Translations under genes and position numbers: made by a program
Assembly (NCBI RefSeq): GCF_026225065.1
Contig: NZ_JAMFSB010000367.1
Coordinates: 1-51,426, forward strand
Direction: 5' to 3'
DNA: 51,426 nt
Source of the DNA: Paraburkholderia sp.
GTDB taxonomy: Bacteria > Pseudomonadota > Gammaproteobacteria > Burkholderiales > Burkholderiaceae
The notes under the pieces: model-generated
Database searches by the model: none
Seen by the model: the letters and a program-made list of their open reading frames with translations, nothing else
Told to the model about the DNA's origin: nothing
Part shown: one piece after another, positions 15,751 to 24,599 of the stretch
How the letters are laid out: every line of letters begins with the position of its first letter
Numbering within the stretch: the stretch's first letter is position 1

Positions 15751-16710
15751 CTATCTCGCCGCACGAGAGCGCAGACCGCTAAAGGCCTTGATCACGCGTC
15801 GAACGCTGATGCTCTCGCGCCACCAGCGCTCCTTTAGTCTTGCCGTCGGCACCCACCAGGACGGCAAAACAATAACTCCGGCTGTGAAGCCCGGACGCCA
15901 ACGCTGCGCAACGCCACGCCGTCGGAAAATAGTCAACGTCGGAATGCCGAGCGCGGACGCCAGATGTCCGACGCCAGAGTCGTTGCCGATAAACCAGCCG
16001 GATTCGTAGAGCCATTCCGCCAGATGAGCCGAGGAAGCAAACGACTGGAGCGGCGGCAGCGGGTCAGTACGTTGCTCCCAACGCGAACGCTCGCGCTCAG
16101 CGAGAATGAATTCCACCTGCATCCCGGTTAGCTGGAGACGGCGAAACACGCCGAGGAAGCGCTCCGGCGACCAACGTTTGTCAGGCGTACTGGCCTCCGG
16201 ATGAATCGCCACGCGCGAGCCATGCTTGCGAAACACCAGATCGGCCGGTGGCCGCATGCCATTCGAAATCACTACGTTCTGAAGCTCGAATCGCGCTGCT
16301 GCGAAATCGGCAAAGCGTTTCGCCATGCAATGCGGGTTATCGGCGTACTCCACGTCGTGCAAATCGATAAAGCCGGGATGCCAGTCTCCCACCTGCGCGA
16401 GCGGCCGGTCGCGGTGCATCTGGATGACATGTTGATAGCCGGTGAGCACGCTGCGCGCGGCGCCTGGCTCGAGCGCGGGGGCAACGCTCAGATTCGGAAA
16501 CCACGCGGCAAGCGCATGAGCGTGGGCGCCAAAAACGTCCACCCGCCAGCCGGCGAGAGCAAGATTGTTCGCGACGATAAGCAGGTTCAGGCTGTCGCCC
16601 AAGGCAGGCGACATGACGAACGCTACGCTGCGCGGGCCGGGTTGCACGTCAGGCAAGCCTCTGTCGATCAAACCAGTGCGATCCGCCTGATGCGCCTTGT
16701 CGTTCCCCAT
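15751..16710 (-). CDS. Glycosyltransferase family 9 (heptosyltransferase-like), copy 2
   Basis: 319 aa if it starts at the ATG at 16710; an ATG at 16791 is an alternative, and the Arg-rich frame further upstream to 17040 does not look coding. The core begins with RSVAFVMSPALGDSLNLLIV, and FIGNDSGVGHLASALGIPTL matches the GT9 signature almost residue for residue with copy 1. Further shared blocks are ESGWFIGNDSG and a conserved RRG-A near the end. The pair therefore arose by tandem duplication and then diverged, since the acceptor-side halves differ. It is probably the first gene of a two-gene operon. No waa or lpx genes are near. Confidence 0.83.
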   Translation of the reverse strand: MGNDKAHQADRTGLIDRGLPDVQPGPRSVAFVMSPALGDSLNLLIVANNLALAGWRVDVFGAHAHALAAWFPNLSVAPALEPGAARSVLTGYQHVIQMHRDRPLAQVGDWHPGFIDLHDVEYADNPHCMAKRFADFAAARFELQNVVISNGMRPPADLVFRKHGSRVAIHPEASTPDKRWSPERFLGVFRRLQLTGMQVEFILAERERSRWEQRTDPLPPLQSFASSAHLAEWLYESGWFIGNDSGVGHLASALGIPTLTIFRRRGVAQRWRPGFTAGVIVLPSWWVPTARLKERWWRESISVRRVIKAFSGLRSRAAR

Positions 16711-17153
16711 ACTTTCAATCCGGCCAAAGTCGATTGGATCGAATGTTGCCACAAGAACCGCTAAATCACGGATTTCGGAGTCTTGCACCATATTTCGATT
16801 TTGAAAGCCTGGAGAACCTGCGCGCGAAGCTAACCAGGCGGTCCGCTTCGGCGATTTGATTTCGAAGCATTTCTTGAGGTGCTTGCCGCGCCCAGCCAGC
16901 CGGCCCGTGCCGCGTACCGAAGCGCTAGCACCGGCGCGACTCTGCCCTCTTCGAGCACCGCGCACGGTACGCGCTTTCTCGCGAAGCCCTGAAACTTTCG
17001 GTAAGACTCCTGAGTGCGTGACGCGGCGCGCTTCATGCACTATGCCGGTGGAATCGACCGGGCTGCGCGGCCACGTCCACTTTCGATTTTGACCATGGGG
17101 ATTCCCCTATGCATCACGCCGTCCGGCTCATTTTCTGACCGTCATTTCCAACC
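16711..17153. other. Divergent spacer between GT9 copy 2 and the next glycosyltransferase
   Basis: About 440 bases without a supported gene. The minus frame to 17040 stays open but translates to an Arg/Ala/Gly-rich string and is judged a composition artefact. TTTCGATTTTGA occurs twice, at 16793-16804 and 17081-17092, in direct orientation; GGGGATTCCCC (17097-17107) is a small palindrome before the next gene. These could be regulatory but nothing proves it. Confidence 0.35.
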
Positions 17154-18026
17154 ATGCAAGTCGTCGTGTGCCTGACCTCGTTCAATCGTATCGATTGCGC
17201 GCGCATCTCCATGGAGATCATCAAGCTCAACTGGGCCTACAAATGGCCTGTGGTTCATGCCTGTTCGGATGACGGCTATACGCGTTATATCGAAGACGTT
17301 CTGGTCAAGCGCGAGCCGCGGCCGCTGACCTCCGGCGCCGCCGATCTGCTGCTCGCCTCGGTCACGGCTGCCGTCAACCGCTTTCAGGCCGATTACGTCA
17401 TCCATCTCGAAGCCGACACCTGGATATTCGATCAGAACGTCATCAGGCGGTATCTTGAGAAGCTTTCGGAAAAGCCCCATGCGTTGATCGCTGCCTCCTC
17501 CTGGAGCACCGATTGCATCCCGCAGTGGAAACGCTCGCCTTCATTTGGAAGGCGGCTGCGCGCCGGGCTCGCTAGCGCCGTCAGGCCGCTTGGAATCCGC
17601 TATGGGATTCGCGAGAGAAAGTCGCTCTCCACCCAGTTCTTCATTGCCAAGGCAACGCCCGCGTTCCTGGAGATGCTGTCAGGGCTGCGCGTGAAAGACG
17701 GCGACATTCTGGAGAAGATGCTGTACGCGGCAGTGGTCGATCGCTTCGGGCGGCGCGCGATCATCAACATGCCGGAACGCGAGCCAGTTCATCCGCACTT
17801 CCGGCATGCCTGCGAGCCGCTCAGCCTGTTCTGCCAGCACTGGCCGAGCGCGGAAGACGCTCCGACGGCGAGAGCCCATCCAGACCTCACGCAGGACGAC
17901 CTGCTGCGCGGAAAGAAGGAATGCCTGGCGACAGCGCCTTTGATGCGCCACGGTCCCTACATGGAGCAACTGCTCAACAGCAGCGATTTGCACTATTACA
18001 ACGGCAACGCCAAGCGTTCGGGTTAA
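17154..18026 (+). CDS. Glycosyltransferase-like protein (GT-A type), unknown specificity
   Basis: 290 aa, soluble, no signal peptide. The start (VVVCLTSFNRIDCARISMEI) and the acidic motif HLEADTW around residues 84-90 (Glu86, Asp88) resemble the nucleotide-sugar and metal site of a GT-A fold. The rest is not recognised: it has QFFIAKATPAFLEML and an acceptor-like C-terminal half containing HPHFRHACEPLSLFCQHW. I infer a glycosyltransferase or a related sugar-binding fold, with no clear family name. It is divergent from the two GT9 genes, which supports a glycan role. Its product and acceptor cannot be read from the sequence. Confidence 0.6.
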   Translation: MQVVVCLTSFNRIDCARISMEIIKLNWAYKWPVVHACSDDGYTRYIEDVLVKREPRPLTSGAADLLLASVTAAVNRFQADYVIHLEADTWIFDQNVIRRYLEKLSEKPHALIAASSWSTDCIPQWKRSPSFGRRLRAGLASAVRPLGIRYGIRERKSLSTQFFIAKATPAFLEMLSGLRVKDGDILEKMLYAAVVDRFGRRAIINMPEREPVHPHFRHACEPLSLFCQHWPSAEDAPTARAHPDLTQDDLLRGKKECLATAPLMRHGPYMEQLLNSSDLHYYNGNAKRSG

Positions 18027-18075
18027 CGCGTTCAAAGGAAACCAGACTGGGTGAGCGTAGTCTCTGCCTGAAACT

Positions 18076-18109
18076 ATTAGTTGCCAAGCTAATCATATTG
18101 CGCTTTAAT
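18076..18109 (+). promoter_or_regulatory. Promoter and putative MarR operator of the marR-type gene
   Basis: TTGCCA (18081-18086), a 17-base spacer and TTTAAT (18104-18109) form a sigma-70-like promoter. Its start would fall at about 18117, the ATG itself, suggesting a leaderless transcript; no Shine-Dalgarno is present. The block TTGCCAAGCTAATCATAT (18081-18098) is 15 of 18 identical to a second copy at 18590-18607. ATTAG (18076-18080) and CTAAT (18089-18093) are inverted. Confidence 0.5.
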
Positions 18110-18116
18110 ACGCTCC

Positions 18117-18533
18117 ATGTTCGATCATTGCCTTTACTTCAACTCCGTCGCGCTCGGCCGGCTGGTCGAGCGTGAATGGACTACTGCGTACGCCGGCTTT
18201 GGACTCACACCGGCGCAAGGGTTTGTGCTACGTGTCGTGCTCGCAACCCCCGGTTGTTTGAGCAGTCAGGTGGCAGATCTACTGGGCATTGCTCGTCCCA
18301 CCGCTACCCGTCTCATCGACAACCTTTACGACAAGGGGTTAGTGGAACGGCGTCAGGGTGAAACGGACGGCAGGGAATGGGGGGTGTACCCCACCCGCTC
18401 AGGCAAGGCGCTTGAGCGACCCATCAACGATGCCAGCGCGGAAATTGCCAAAGCGTTGCGTAGGAAAATTGGGCCCGGCTTGTTCGAATCCGCTGTCTCC
18501 ACCATGCACGACGTCCGAAAGGCACTCGATTAG
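18117..18533 (+). CDS. MarR family transcriptional regulator
   Basis: 138 aa, the usual length. The winged helix lies at about residues 35-100: SSQVADLLGIARPTATRLID contains the recognition helix, followed by LVERRQGETDGREWGVYPT, the MarR wing. N- and C-terminal helices form the dimer interface. Such proteins are typically repressors released by small phenolic or oxidising ligands; the ligand here is unknown. Its promoter contains a putative operator that recurs before the next gene, so autoregulation and control of the small membrane protein are likely. The ATG directly follows the promoter, with no leader. Confidence 0.9.
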   Translation: MFDHCLYFNSVALGRLVEREWTTAYAGFGLTPAQGFVLRVVLATPGCLSSQVADLLGIARPTATRLIDNLYDKGLVERRQGETDGREWGVYPTRSGKALERPINDASAEIAKALRRKIGPGLFESAVSTMHDVRKALD

Positions 18534-18589
18534 CGTCGTCCGTGTGTTCGGTCGCCTGTTTTGCGGTGCTCATTCTTCGTCACAGATGA

Positions 18590-18607
18590 TTGCCTTGCTA
18601 ATCAAAT
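18590..18607 (+). promoter_or_regulatory. Second copy of the putative MarR operator
   Basis: TTGCCTTGCTAATCAAAT is 15 of 18 identical to 18081-18098. TGATT (18587-18591) and AATCA (18600-18604) are perfect inverted arms around it. It ends 13 bases before the ATG of the small membrane protein, overlapping the place where a ribosome or polymerase must bind. Confidence 0.45.
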
Positions 18608-18620
18608 CGAGGGAACCCGA

Positions 18621-18905
18621 ATGGAAAAGCTTGCGGCACAGCGTTTGAATGTCTGTGAGGCTTCTCAGCGACGCGCGCTCAAGGCAGAAGGAAAACGGCA
18701 CTGGACAATTGGCATCGCGATTACGCTAGTCGCGATTGCTTTGTTTGCAATTGCTGCCGTTCTAGCGGTTTCAAGCGTGCGCGCCAACAACACCTTGTGC
18801 CTTCAGCAGGTTGCAAACGATGAGCACACGAGCCTCGATGCGTTCTTTCAGAACCCCGCACAACAGGACGCACTGGTAGAGGCCGCTACCCTCTGTTCAC
18901 GTTAA
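18621..18905 (+). CDS. Small single-pass membrane protein, unknown function
   Basis: 94 aa from the ATG at 18621 with GAGGGA seven bases upstream. Residues 1-25 are basic and polar, about 28-51 form one membrane span (IGIAITLVAIALFAIAAVLAV), and the rest is a short outside domain with two cysteines (TLCLQQV and ATLCSR) that could form a disulphide. Positive residues before the span predict an N-in, C-out topology. No family is recognised. It follows the MarR gene by 87 bp on the same strand and has a copy of the same putative operator in front of it. Confidence 0.65.
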   Translation: MEKLAAQRLNVCEASQRRALKAEGKRHWTIGIAITLVAIALFAIAAVLAVSSVRANNTLCLQQVANDEHTSLDAFFQNPAQQDALVEAATLCSR

Positions 18906-18933
18906 GCCGCAAGCGAACAGAAAAACCAGACAG

Positions 18934-18978
18934 GCGGCGCGGAAAGCGCGGCGATTATCAACCGGCTTACCGCGCCGC
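18934..18978. terminator. Strong bidirectional hairpin between convergent genes
   Basis: GCGGCGCGGAAAGC (18934-18947) pairs with GCTTACCGCGCCGC (18965-18978), 13 of 14 positions, with a 17-base loop. It sits between the small membrane protein and the convergent MFS gene, so it can serve both as a terminator or stability hairpin. Confidence 0.6.
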
Positions 18979-19015
18979 AACGACCTGCTCGACAGGTTAG
19001 CGTTTTGGCGACCCG

Positions 19016-20560
19016 TTATGCGACATAGTTCGCTGCCCTGCGCGGCTGCACACCAGGACCGAACGTCAAGGCGCTAAGCAGCGCTAAAGCCCAAACGCCG
19101 AGACCACCATAGAGCATCACCAGACCAAACCCATGCACGAGCGCGGCATGAACGATCGCGCCATGCGAATCGATCGTCGCAAGTGCCCCGCCATGGTCTA
19201 GCAAACTCGTATCACCCGCAGCCACTTTTTCGGCAAGCAGTTGCAATTGCCCCGCATCGGCAATCGACGGAAGCGCATGCTTCAGGTACGACAGCACACC
19301 CTCCAGAAGAATGAACCCCATCACCGCGATGTTGATTGCAAGCGTGATGAGCCGAGCGCTCATGTCGATGCCCGAGGCCATCCCTGCGCGGTCCGCAGAA
19401 ACTGCGCCGGTGGCCGTGTTCGTCACCGGTGTGTTCGTCAAACCCAGTCCGATCCCGGACAACAGGCAGCCGGGCAACATCGTGAGCCAGTCCGCATGCT
19501 CGGCACTACTGCCGAACTTCATCAGGATGAAGCCAAGGCCGATCGTGAACATGCCAAGCGGAATCACCCTGCGAGCCTCGTACCGAAGCACGAGCCGCTC
19601 CGCTAGCGGTGGAACAACCAGCGTGGGCAACGTATAGGCGAGCAGCGACAGACCGGCGCTCACGCTGGCGTAACCCAGGCCCCCATGAAAATAGATCGGC
19701 AAATAGATCATGAACGGCCAGAAGCTGAAATTCATCCCCATCGAGCCGAACAACGCGCCCGAGAAGCTGCGGATGCGCAGCACCGAGAAATCGAACATGG
19801 GCCGGGGACTACGCCTCTCCACCACCAGGAATGCGATGAAACTCAACACCGCTACGGCAATGATGCTGATCGCAGCGCCGCTCGCGAAGCCCAGATCCGG
19901 GCCTTGCGTGATGTAGTAAACCAGGCCGAAGCACGCTACGGAAAGCGTGACGACGCCCGCCACATCCAGACGTTGCGCCTCTGGATCGCGCGACTCCTGC
20001 ACACCGGCGAAGACCAGACCCAGTGCCACGATCGAAACGAAAACATGGATCAGAAAAACCCACTGCCAGTTCGATACCGCGACGATCACACCGCCAATGA
20101 TGGGACCGAAACCAAGGCCGATGCCCAGGATGATTCCCCAGGCCGCAAACGCCCTGCTACGTTCGCGACCTTCCTGAAACTGATGTGAAAGCACGGCCAC
20201 CTGGCAGATCAACATGGCGCCCCCGCCGATTCCTTGTAGAAACCGGCTGACGATCAGCGCCGACACGCTCTGCGCGACTCCGCAAAGCAACGACGTAATC
20301 GCGAACAGCACGATGGTGGTGGCGTATACGCGCTTTCGACCGAAGCGATCCGCGAGTGCGCCGGTTGCCATCAACACGGTTGTGCACGCAATCGTGTACG
20401 CATTCATGATCCATTGCATCGACTTGAAATCGCCATGCAGCACAGTCTGAAGCGTTGGGAGAATAGTCGGCACGCTGGAAATTTCGAGGCCGAACATCAA
20501 TGAGGTCAAACAAACCGCCGCCAGTGCGAGGGCGTTTCTCGGATTACGGGTGTGCGTCAT
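19016..20560 (-). CDS. MFS drug:proton antiporter, DHA2 (14-TM) type
   Basis: 514 aa from the ATG at 20560; the longer frame upstream overlaps the LysR gene and lacks coding character. The sequence is hydrophobic throughout, about 14 spans. MFS motif A is visible (GALADRFGRKRVY) and the antiporter motif C region follows (LGIGLGFGPIIGGVIV). DHA2 members such as EmrB and QacA export drugs or dyes across the inner membrane. Here no membrane-fusion partner lies beside it, so it may work alone. A divergent LysR gene 124 bp away is the likely regulator. Confidence 0.9.
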   Translation of the reverse strand: MTHTRNPRNALALAAVCLTSLMFGLEISSVPTILPTLQTVLHGDFKSMQWIMNAYTIACTTVLMATGALADRFGRKRVYATTIVLFAITSLLCGVAQSVSALIVSRFLQGIGGGAMLICQVAVLSHQFQEGRERSRAFAAWGIILGIGLGFGPIIGGVIVAVSNWQWVFLIHVFVSIVALGLVFAGVQESRDPEAQRLDVAGVVTLSVACFGLVYYITQGPDLGFASGAAISIIAVAVLSFIAFLVVERRSPRPMFDFSVLRIRSFSGALFGSMGMNFSFWPFMIYLPIYFHGGLGYASVSAGLSLLAYTLPTLVVPPLAERLVLRYEARRVIPLGMFTIGLGFILMKFGSSAEHADWLTMLPGCLLSGIGLGLTNTPVTNTATGAVSADRAGMASGIDMSARLITLAINIAVMGFILLEGVLSYLKHALPSIADAGQLQLLAEKVAAGDTSLLDHGGALATIDSHGAIVHAALVHGFGLVMLYGGLGVWALALLSALTFGPGVQPRRAANYVA

Positions 20561-20684
20561 GGATACCGCCGGAGGTTGAGTAAGGTCCGATCGCGCTGAG
20601 CGCGAGTTCAGGATTAATATATCGGGACCGTACTTCCCCATTGACGAGAGTTTTTCCCGTGAATTATTCCTGTAGGGACCCAAT

Positions 20685-21590
20685 ATGACGGACAGGCTCG
20701 ATGGCGTGACGACCTTCGTACAGGTGGTTGACGCGGGCAGTTTCACGCTGGCGGCCGAGCGCATGCACCTCACGCGTTCAGCGGTCGGCAAGGTGATTAC
20801 GCGGCTCGAGAGCCGGCTCGGCGTGCGTCTTCTGCATCGCACTACACGCAGCCAGACGCTGACCGAAGTAGGTCAAACCTATTACGACCGCTGCGTGCGG
20901 GCGCTAGCCGAACTTGAAGCGGCAGAGGCCGATCTCGAGAGTGAGCGCACCGACCCGCGTGGCCGCTTACGTGTCAGCGTACCGATTGCTTTCGGCCATC
21001 AATGCGTCGCGCCCGTGCTGTTCGAACTTGCACGCAAGCATGCGCAACTGCAGATCGACATGTCGTTTACGGACCGGGCCGTGGATCTCATCGAGGAAGG
21101 GTTTGATCTCGCGGTGCGCATCGGCGACCTGCATGACAGCATGAGTCTCGCCGCTCGCCGTCTCGGTGTGCAGCACATGAGCATCGGCGCCGCGCCGTCG
21201 TATCTGAAGAAATACGGCATGCCCGCGGACCTCGACGACCTCCACGGGCACGCAGGAATCGCCTATTCGCGCGGTGGAGTATCGGCGCCTTGGCGCGTGC
21301 TCGATAGCGACGGCCATCAACAGGAGTTGCGCATCACGCCGCAACTGAGCCTAGACGACGTCCAGGCAATTGCAGACGCCGGCATTGCCGGTTTCGGCCT
21401 GGTGCACTTGCCATGCTGGCTGTTGAAACGCCACGTGCAGACAGGTGAGCTCGCCGTCGTGAGGGAGCGCTGTGGCGTGCGGGCGCAGGACATCCATGCG
21501 GTGTGGCCCAAGACGCGCTATCTGCCGCTCAAGACCCGTTGCGCGATCGATGCCCTCGTGGCGGAGATTCCCGACATGATTCCCGGCTGA
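20685..21590 (+). CDS. LysR family transcriptional regulator, divergent from MFS exporter
   Basis: 301 aa. The N-terminal winged helix (DGVTTFVQVVDAGSFTLAAE, then SAVGKVITRLESRLGVRLL) is typical of LysR. The effector-binding domain runs from about residue 90 (RGRLRVSVPIAFGHQ). It is 124 bp from the divergent MFS gene, the usual layout for a LysR activating its neighbour. The intergenic region contains AT-rich stretches (ATTAATATAT near 20613) but no T-N11-A site is singled out. The stop is 4 bp from the convergent dihydroxyacetone kinase stop. The ligand is unknown. Confidence 0.92.
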   Translation: MTDRLDGVTTFVQVVDAGSFTLAAERMHLTRSAVGKVITRLESRLGVRLLHRTTRSQTLTEVGQTYYDRCVRALAELEAAEADLESERTDPRGRLRVSVPIAFGHQCVAPVLFELARKHAQLQIDMSFTDRAVDLIEEGFDLAVRIGDLHDSMSLAARRLGVQHMSIGAAPSYLKKYGMPADLDDLHGHAGIAYSRGGVSAPWRVLDSDGHQQELRITPQLSLDDVQAIADAGIAGFGLVHLPCWLLKRHVQTGELAVVRERCGVRAQDIHAVWPKTRYLPLKTRCAIDALVAEIPDMIPG

Positions 21591-21594
21591 GGCG

Positions 21595-23301
21595 TTAGAG
21601 ACCCTGCAACGCTGCTCGTATTGCAGCAAGCCAAAGTCCTACCGCGTGCGCACCAGGATCGGCGAACCCGAGCGCACGCTTGCCGACGTAACTGGAACGC
21701 CCTAGCCGCGGACTCATCGACGCCGTCTGTTCCGTGCCCGCCTCGGCTGCATCGACTGCGGCCAGCAAGGCTGCGTCGGCATCAGCCGATCGCGCGAGCG
21801 CACTTTGCAACGCCTCGGCGGCAGGCTGCAGTGCATCCACCATGGTGCGATCGCCAGGATGCGCGCCGCCGAGTTCCATCAGCGCCGAAACACCCGCACT
21901 AAACGCGTCCGCCCAACGCTTCGCATCGAACCCGTTAGATTGATCGAGCGCGCTGCCCGCCCGCAGCAACATGACCGCATAGAGCGGCCCCGAGGTCCCA
22001 CCCACGACACGCCGGACTGTCGCGGACGCGGCCCGCAATACCGCGCCCGGCGCCGTCTCTGCCGGGTAATTGTCCATTTCGTGGAGGATGCCACGCGCGC
22101 CGCGCGAGAGGCTGATGCCCAGATCGCCATCGCCCACGCGTTGATCCATCTCGGTCAGGACCGGCTCCGCATCGATCAGACACGCGCAAACCGCTTCGAT
22201 TACACGGCGCAACGCGGATTCGCGTGCGAGCCGCGCGTCGTTGTTTTCACGAGGCGCGATCGGTGCGTCTTTGAAAGACCGCCGCGCGACATGGCCGCTC
22301 AAAGCGGGCCACGCCGAAGTATGCGCAGGCGCGTCGAGCCACGCCAGTCGCTGATCATCGAGACGTAATAAGGTAAGCGAAACACCGGCCATTTCCAGCG
22401 CGCTCAGGAAAGTGCCAGCCCACGCGCGCTCGACCTTGATGTGCCGCTCCCCAAGGTAGCGCAGCGCCGAAGCGGCCACAATGCTCAACTCGCTCTGCGG
22501 CGTACCGCCGAGGTTGTTCACCAGCAACGCGACCCGCTCGTTCGCTTGCAGCGCAAGGTCGTCGACGATCTTCGCAAGCAGCCGCGCGACAATTGCATCG
22601 GCAGGCTCCAGCGCGCCGCGTTCGACACCTGGCTCGCCGTGGATTCCTAGCCCCCACTCGATCTCACCATCGGCCAGCGTAAAACCCGCCTTGCCTGCCG
22701 CCGGCACCGTACACGGCGTCAGCGCCACGCCCATGGTGCCGAGCTTGCTGGCGCCCTCGCGAGCGGCCTGGGCCACTTCTGCTAACGGACGTCCCTCGGC
22801 GGCAGCCGCGCCCGCGATCTTGTGAACCAGCACCGTGCCAGCCAGGCCGCGCCGGCCGGCATGCTCGCCGCTTGCGGCCAACGCGACATCGTCCGCAACA
22901 ATCACCATCTCGACCTTGATGCCCTCGGCGCGCGCGATCTCGGCGGCGAGGCCGAAATTGAAGCGGTCGCCCGTGTAGTTCTTGACGATCAGCAGCACGC
23001 CCGCGGGACCCGCTACGGCACGGATTGCATCGAGCACGGCGTCCGTCGACGGCGAGGTGAACACTTCACCGGCCACCGCTGCGCTGAGCATGCCCGCGCC
23101 GACGTAGCCCGCGTGTGCCGGTTCATGGCCTGAGCCACCACCGGAAATCAGCGCAACCTCGCCGCGCCGGGCAGCCACTTCGGCATCGGCTCGCACGATG
23201 ATCGTGCCGCCCTGCAGCAACGAAAGGCCGGGGTTGAGCGCGGCGAGTCCGTCGAGCATTTCGGGGACTACCGCGGAAACATCGTTGATGAGCTTTTTCA
23301 T
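21595..23301 (-). CDS. ATP-dependent dihydroxyacetone kinase (DhaK-DhaL fusion)
   Basis: 568 aa. Residues 1-330 are the DhaK domain: ISGGGSGHEPAHAGYVG binds the substrate and His221 in GIHGEPG forms the covalent hemiaminal with dihydroxyacetone. Residues about 360-568 are DhaL: RVGDGDLG carries the Mg-ATP aspartates, and VGGTSGPLYAVM is the phosphate loop. This single-chain form uses ATP directly, unlike the PTS-linked DhaKLM. It makes dihydroxyacetone phosphate for glycolysis, or acts on D-glyceraldehyde. AAGGAAG precedes the ATG. No glycerol dehydrogenase is adjacent; a LIV-type binding protein is 146 bp upstream. Confidence 0.93.
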   Translation of the reverse strand: MKKLINDVSAVVPEMLDGLAALNPGLSLLQGGTIIVRADAEVAARRGEVALISGGGSGHEPAHAGYVGAGMLSAAVAGEVFTSPSTDAVLDAIRAVAGPAGVLLIVKNYTGDRFNFGLAAEIARAEGIKVEMVIVADDVALAASGEHAGRRGLAGTVLVHKIAGAAAAEGRPLAEVAQAAREGASKLGTMGVALTPCTVPAAGKAGFTLADGEIEWGLGIHGEPGVERGALEPADAIVARLLAKIVDDLALQANERVALLVNNLGGTPQSELSIVAASALRYLGERHIKVERAWAGTFLSALEMAGVSLTLLRLDDQRLAWLDAPAHTSAWPALSGHVARRSFKDAPIAPRENNDARLARESALRRVIEAVCACLIDAEPVLTEMDQRVGDGDLGISLSRGARGILHEMDNYPAETAPGAVLRAASATVRRVVGGTSGPLYAVMLLRAGSALDQSNGFDAKRWADAFSAGVSALMELGGAHPGDRTMVDALQPAAEALQSALARSADADAALLAAVDAAEAGTEQTASMSPRLGRSSYVGKRALGFADPGAHAVGLWLAAIRAALQGL

Positions 23302-23447
23302 ATGCGCCAGCTTCCTTGTAGGCCGCGGGCTCTGTCTCCATCACGAGCCGGTCGCGGCTGGGGTTGCGAGTCTGTCGGGGAACAGTTGCAAACACATCAC
23401 CGGAAACCGGACTTTACCGCGCCTTGGCGTGTAGCGTCGCATTGCGC

Positions 23448-24593
23448 TTACATCTTCACCACCGTAAGCAGCGTCTGCTTACCGCTCTTGTAGTCATAGA
23501 GCGAGATCGCGCCTTGCTTCAGATCGCCATGCGCGTCGAACTGGGTCCGCCCCAGCACGCCGACAAAATTCGCCGCCGGCATCGCTGCGAGAATGCTTGC
23601 GGGCTGGGTCGAATTCGCGCGCTTCATCGCATCGACGATGATGTACACAGCGTCGTAGGCGAACGGTGCGTTCAATTGAACATGTTGATGAAAGCGTGCT
23701 TCGTAACGCTGCTCGAACGCGGGACCATCAGGCATCTTTTCAAGCGGCATGCCGGCAATCGAGCACACTACGTTGTCGGCGGCGTCGCCCGCCAGCTTCG
23801 CCAATGAGTCGGCACACAGGCCATCGCCACCCAGCACACGCGAAGTAATAGCGAGCGCACGCGCCTGCTTGGCAAACGGTCCGCCAGTGGCGTCCATGCC
23901 GCTATACATGATGATGTCCGGATGCTCGCCCTTGATCTTCGTGAGAATCGACCGGAAATCAACCGCCTTGTCGTTCGTCGCGTCATGCGACAACACGGTG
24001 AGCCCGTCCACCTTCGCCTGCTTCTCGAACTCGTTGGCGAGCCCTTGACCATACGCGGTTGCGTCGTCAACAATCGCCACGGTTTTCGCCTTCAGATCCT
24101 TCTGTGCGTAATTCGCCAGCGCGGGTCCCTGTTGCGCGTCCGTCGCCACCACCCGGTACGCAGTCTTAAAGCCCTGTTGCGTATAAACCGGATTGGTTGC
24201 CGAGGGCGATACTTCGACGATGCCGGCATCGCTGTAGATCTTCGAAGCCGGAATCGTGGTGCCTGAATTCATATGGCCAACCACTGCGGCGACGTGATCG
24301 TCGACCAGTTTTTGCGCAACCTGGGTGCCCTGACGCGGATCCGAGGCGTCATCCTGGGCGTCCAGTTCGAGCGTCACCTTGTGGCCATCGATGACGAGCC
24401 CTTTCGCGTTGATTTCCTCCACGGCCAGACGTGCGCCGTTTTCCGTATCTTTGCCCCACTCGGCGTTCGCCCCGGTCAGCGGTGCGACGTGGCCAATCTT
24501 GACTACTTCGTCCGCCCGGGCCAAACCCATGCCCGCCGTGACCAGCCCACCCAGAACGCCGATCGTCGTCATACGACGAAACCCTACGAACAT
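23448..24593 (-). CDS. LIV-type branched-chain amino acid ABC transporter substrate-binding protein
   Basis: 381 aa from the ATG at 24593, which has GAGG seven bases upstream; an ATG at 24599 is too close to it. A signal peptide ends near GLARA. The mature protein starts with VVKIGHVAPLTGANAEWGKD and continues with ARLAVEEINAKG, the classic LivJ pattern. The periplasmic two-lobed fold binds branched-chain amino acids or related small molecules. The usual permeases and ATPases (livHMGF) are not adjacent, so it must use a transporter encoded elsewhere. It is divergent from the GlxA-type regulator and may be one of its targets. Confidence 0.92.
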   Translation of the reverse strand: MFVGFRRMTTIGVLGGLVTAGMGLARADEVVKIGHVAPLTGANAEWGKDTENGARLAVEEINAKGLVIDGHKVTLELDAQDDASDPRQGTQVAQKLVDDHVAAVVGHMNSGTTIPASKIYSDAGIVEVSPSATNPVYTQQGFKTAYRVVATDAQQGPALANYAQKDLKAKTVAIVDDATAYGQGLANEFEKQAKVDGLTVLSHDATNDKAVDFRSILTKIKGEHPDIIMYSGMDATGGPFAKQARALAITSRVLGGDGLCADSLAKLAGDAADNVVCSIAGMPLEKMPDGPAFEQRYEARFHQHVQLNAPFAYDAVYIIVDAMKRANSTQPASILAAMPAANFVGVLGRTQFDAHGDLKQGAISLYDYKSGKQTLLTVVKM

Positions 24594-24599
24594 GCTCAT

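Noticed and set aside
16711..17040. N-terminal extension of GT9 copy 2
   Set aside because: The added 110 residues are Arg/Ala/Gly-rich, unlike any glycosyltransferase, and the paralogue has no such extension.
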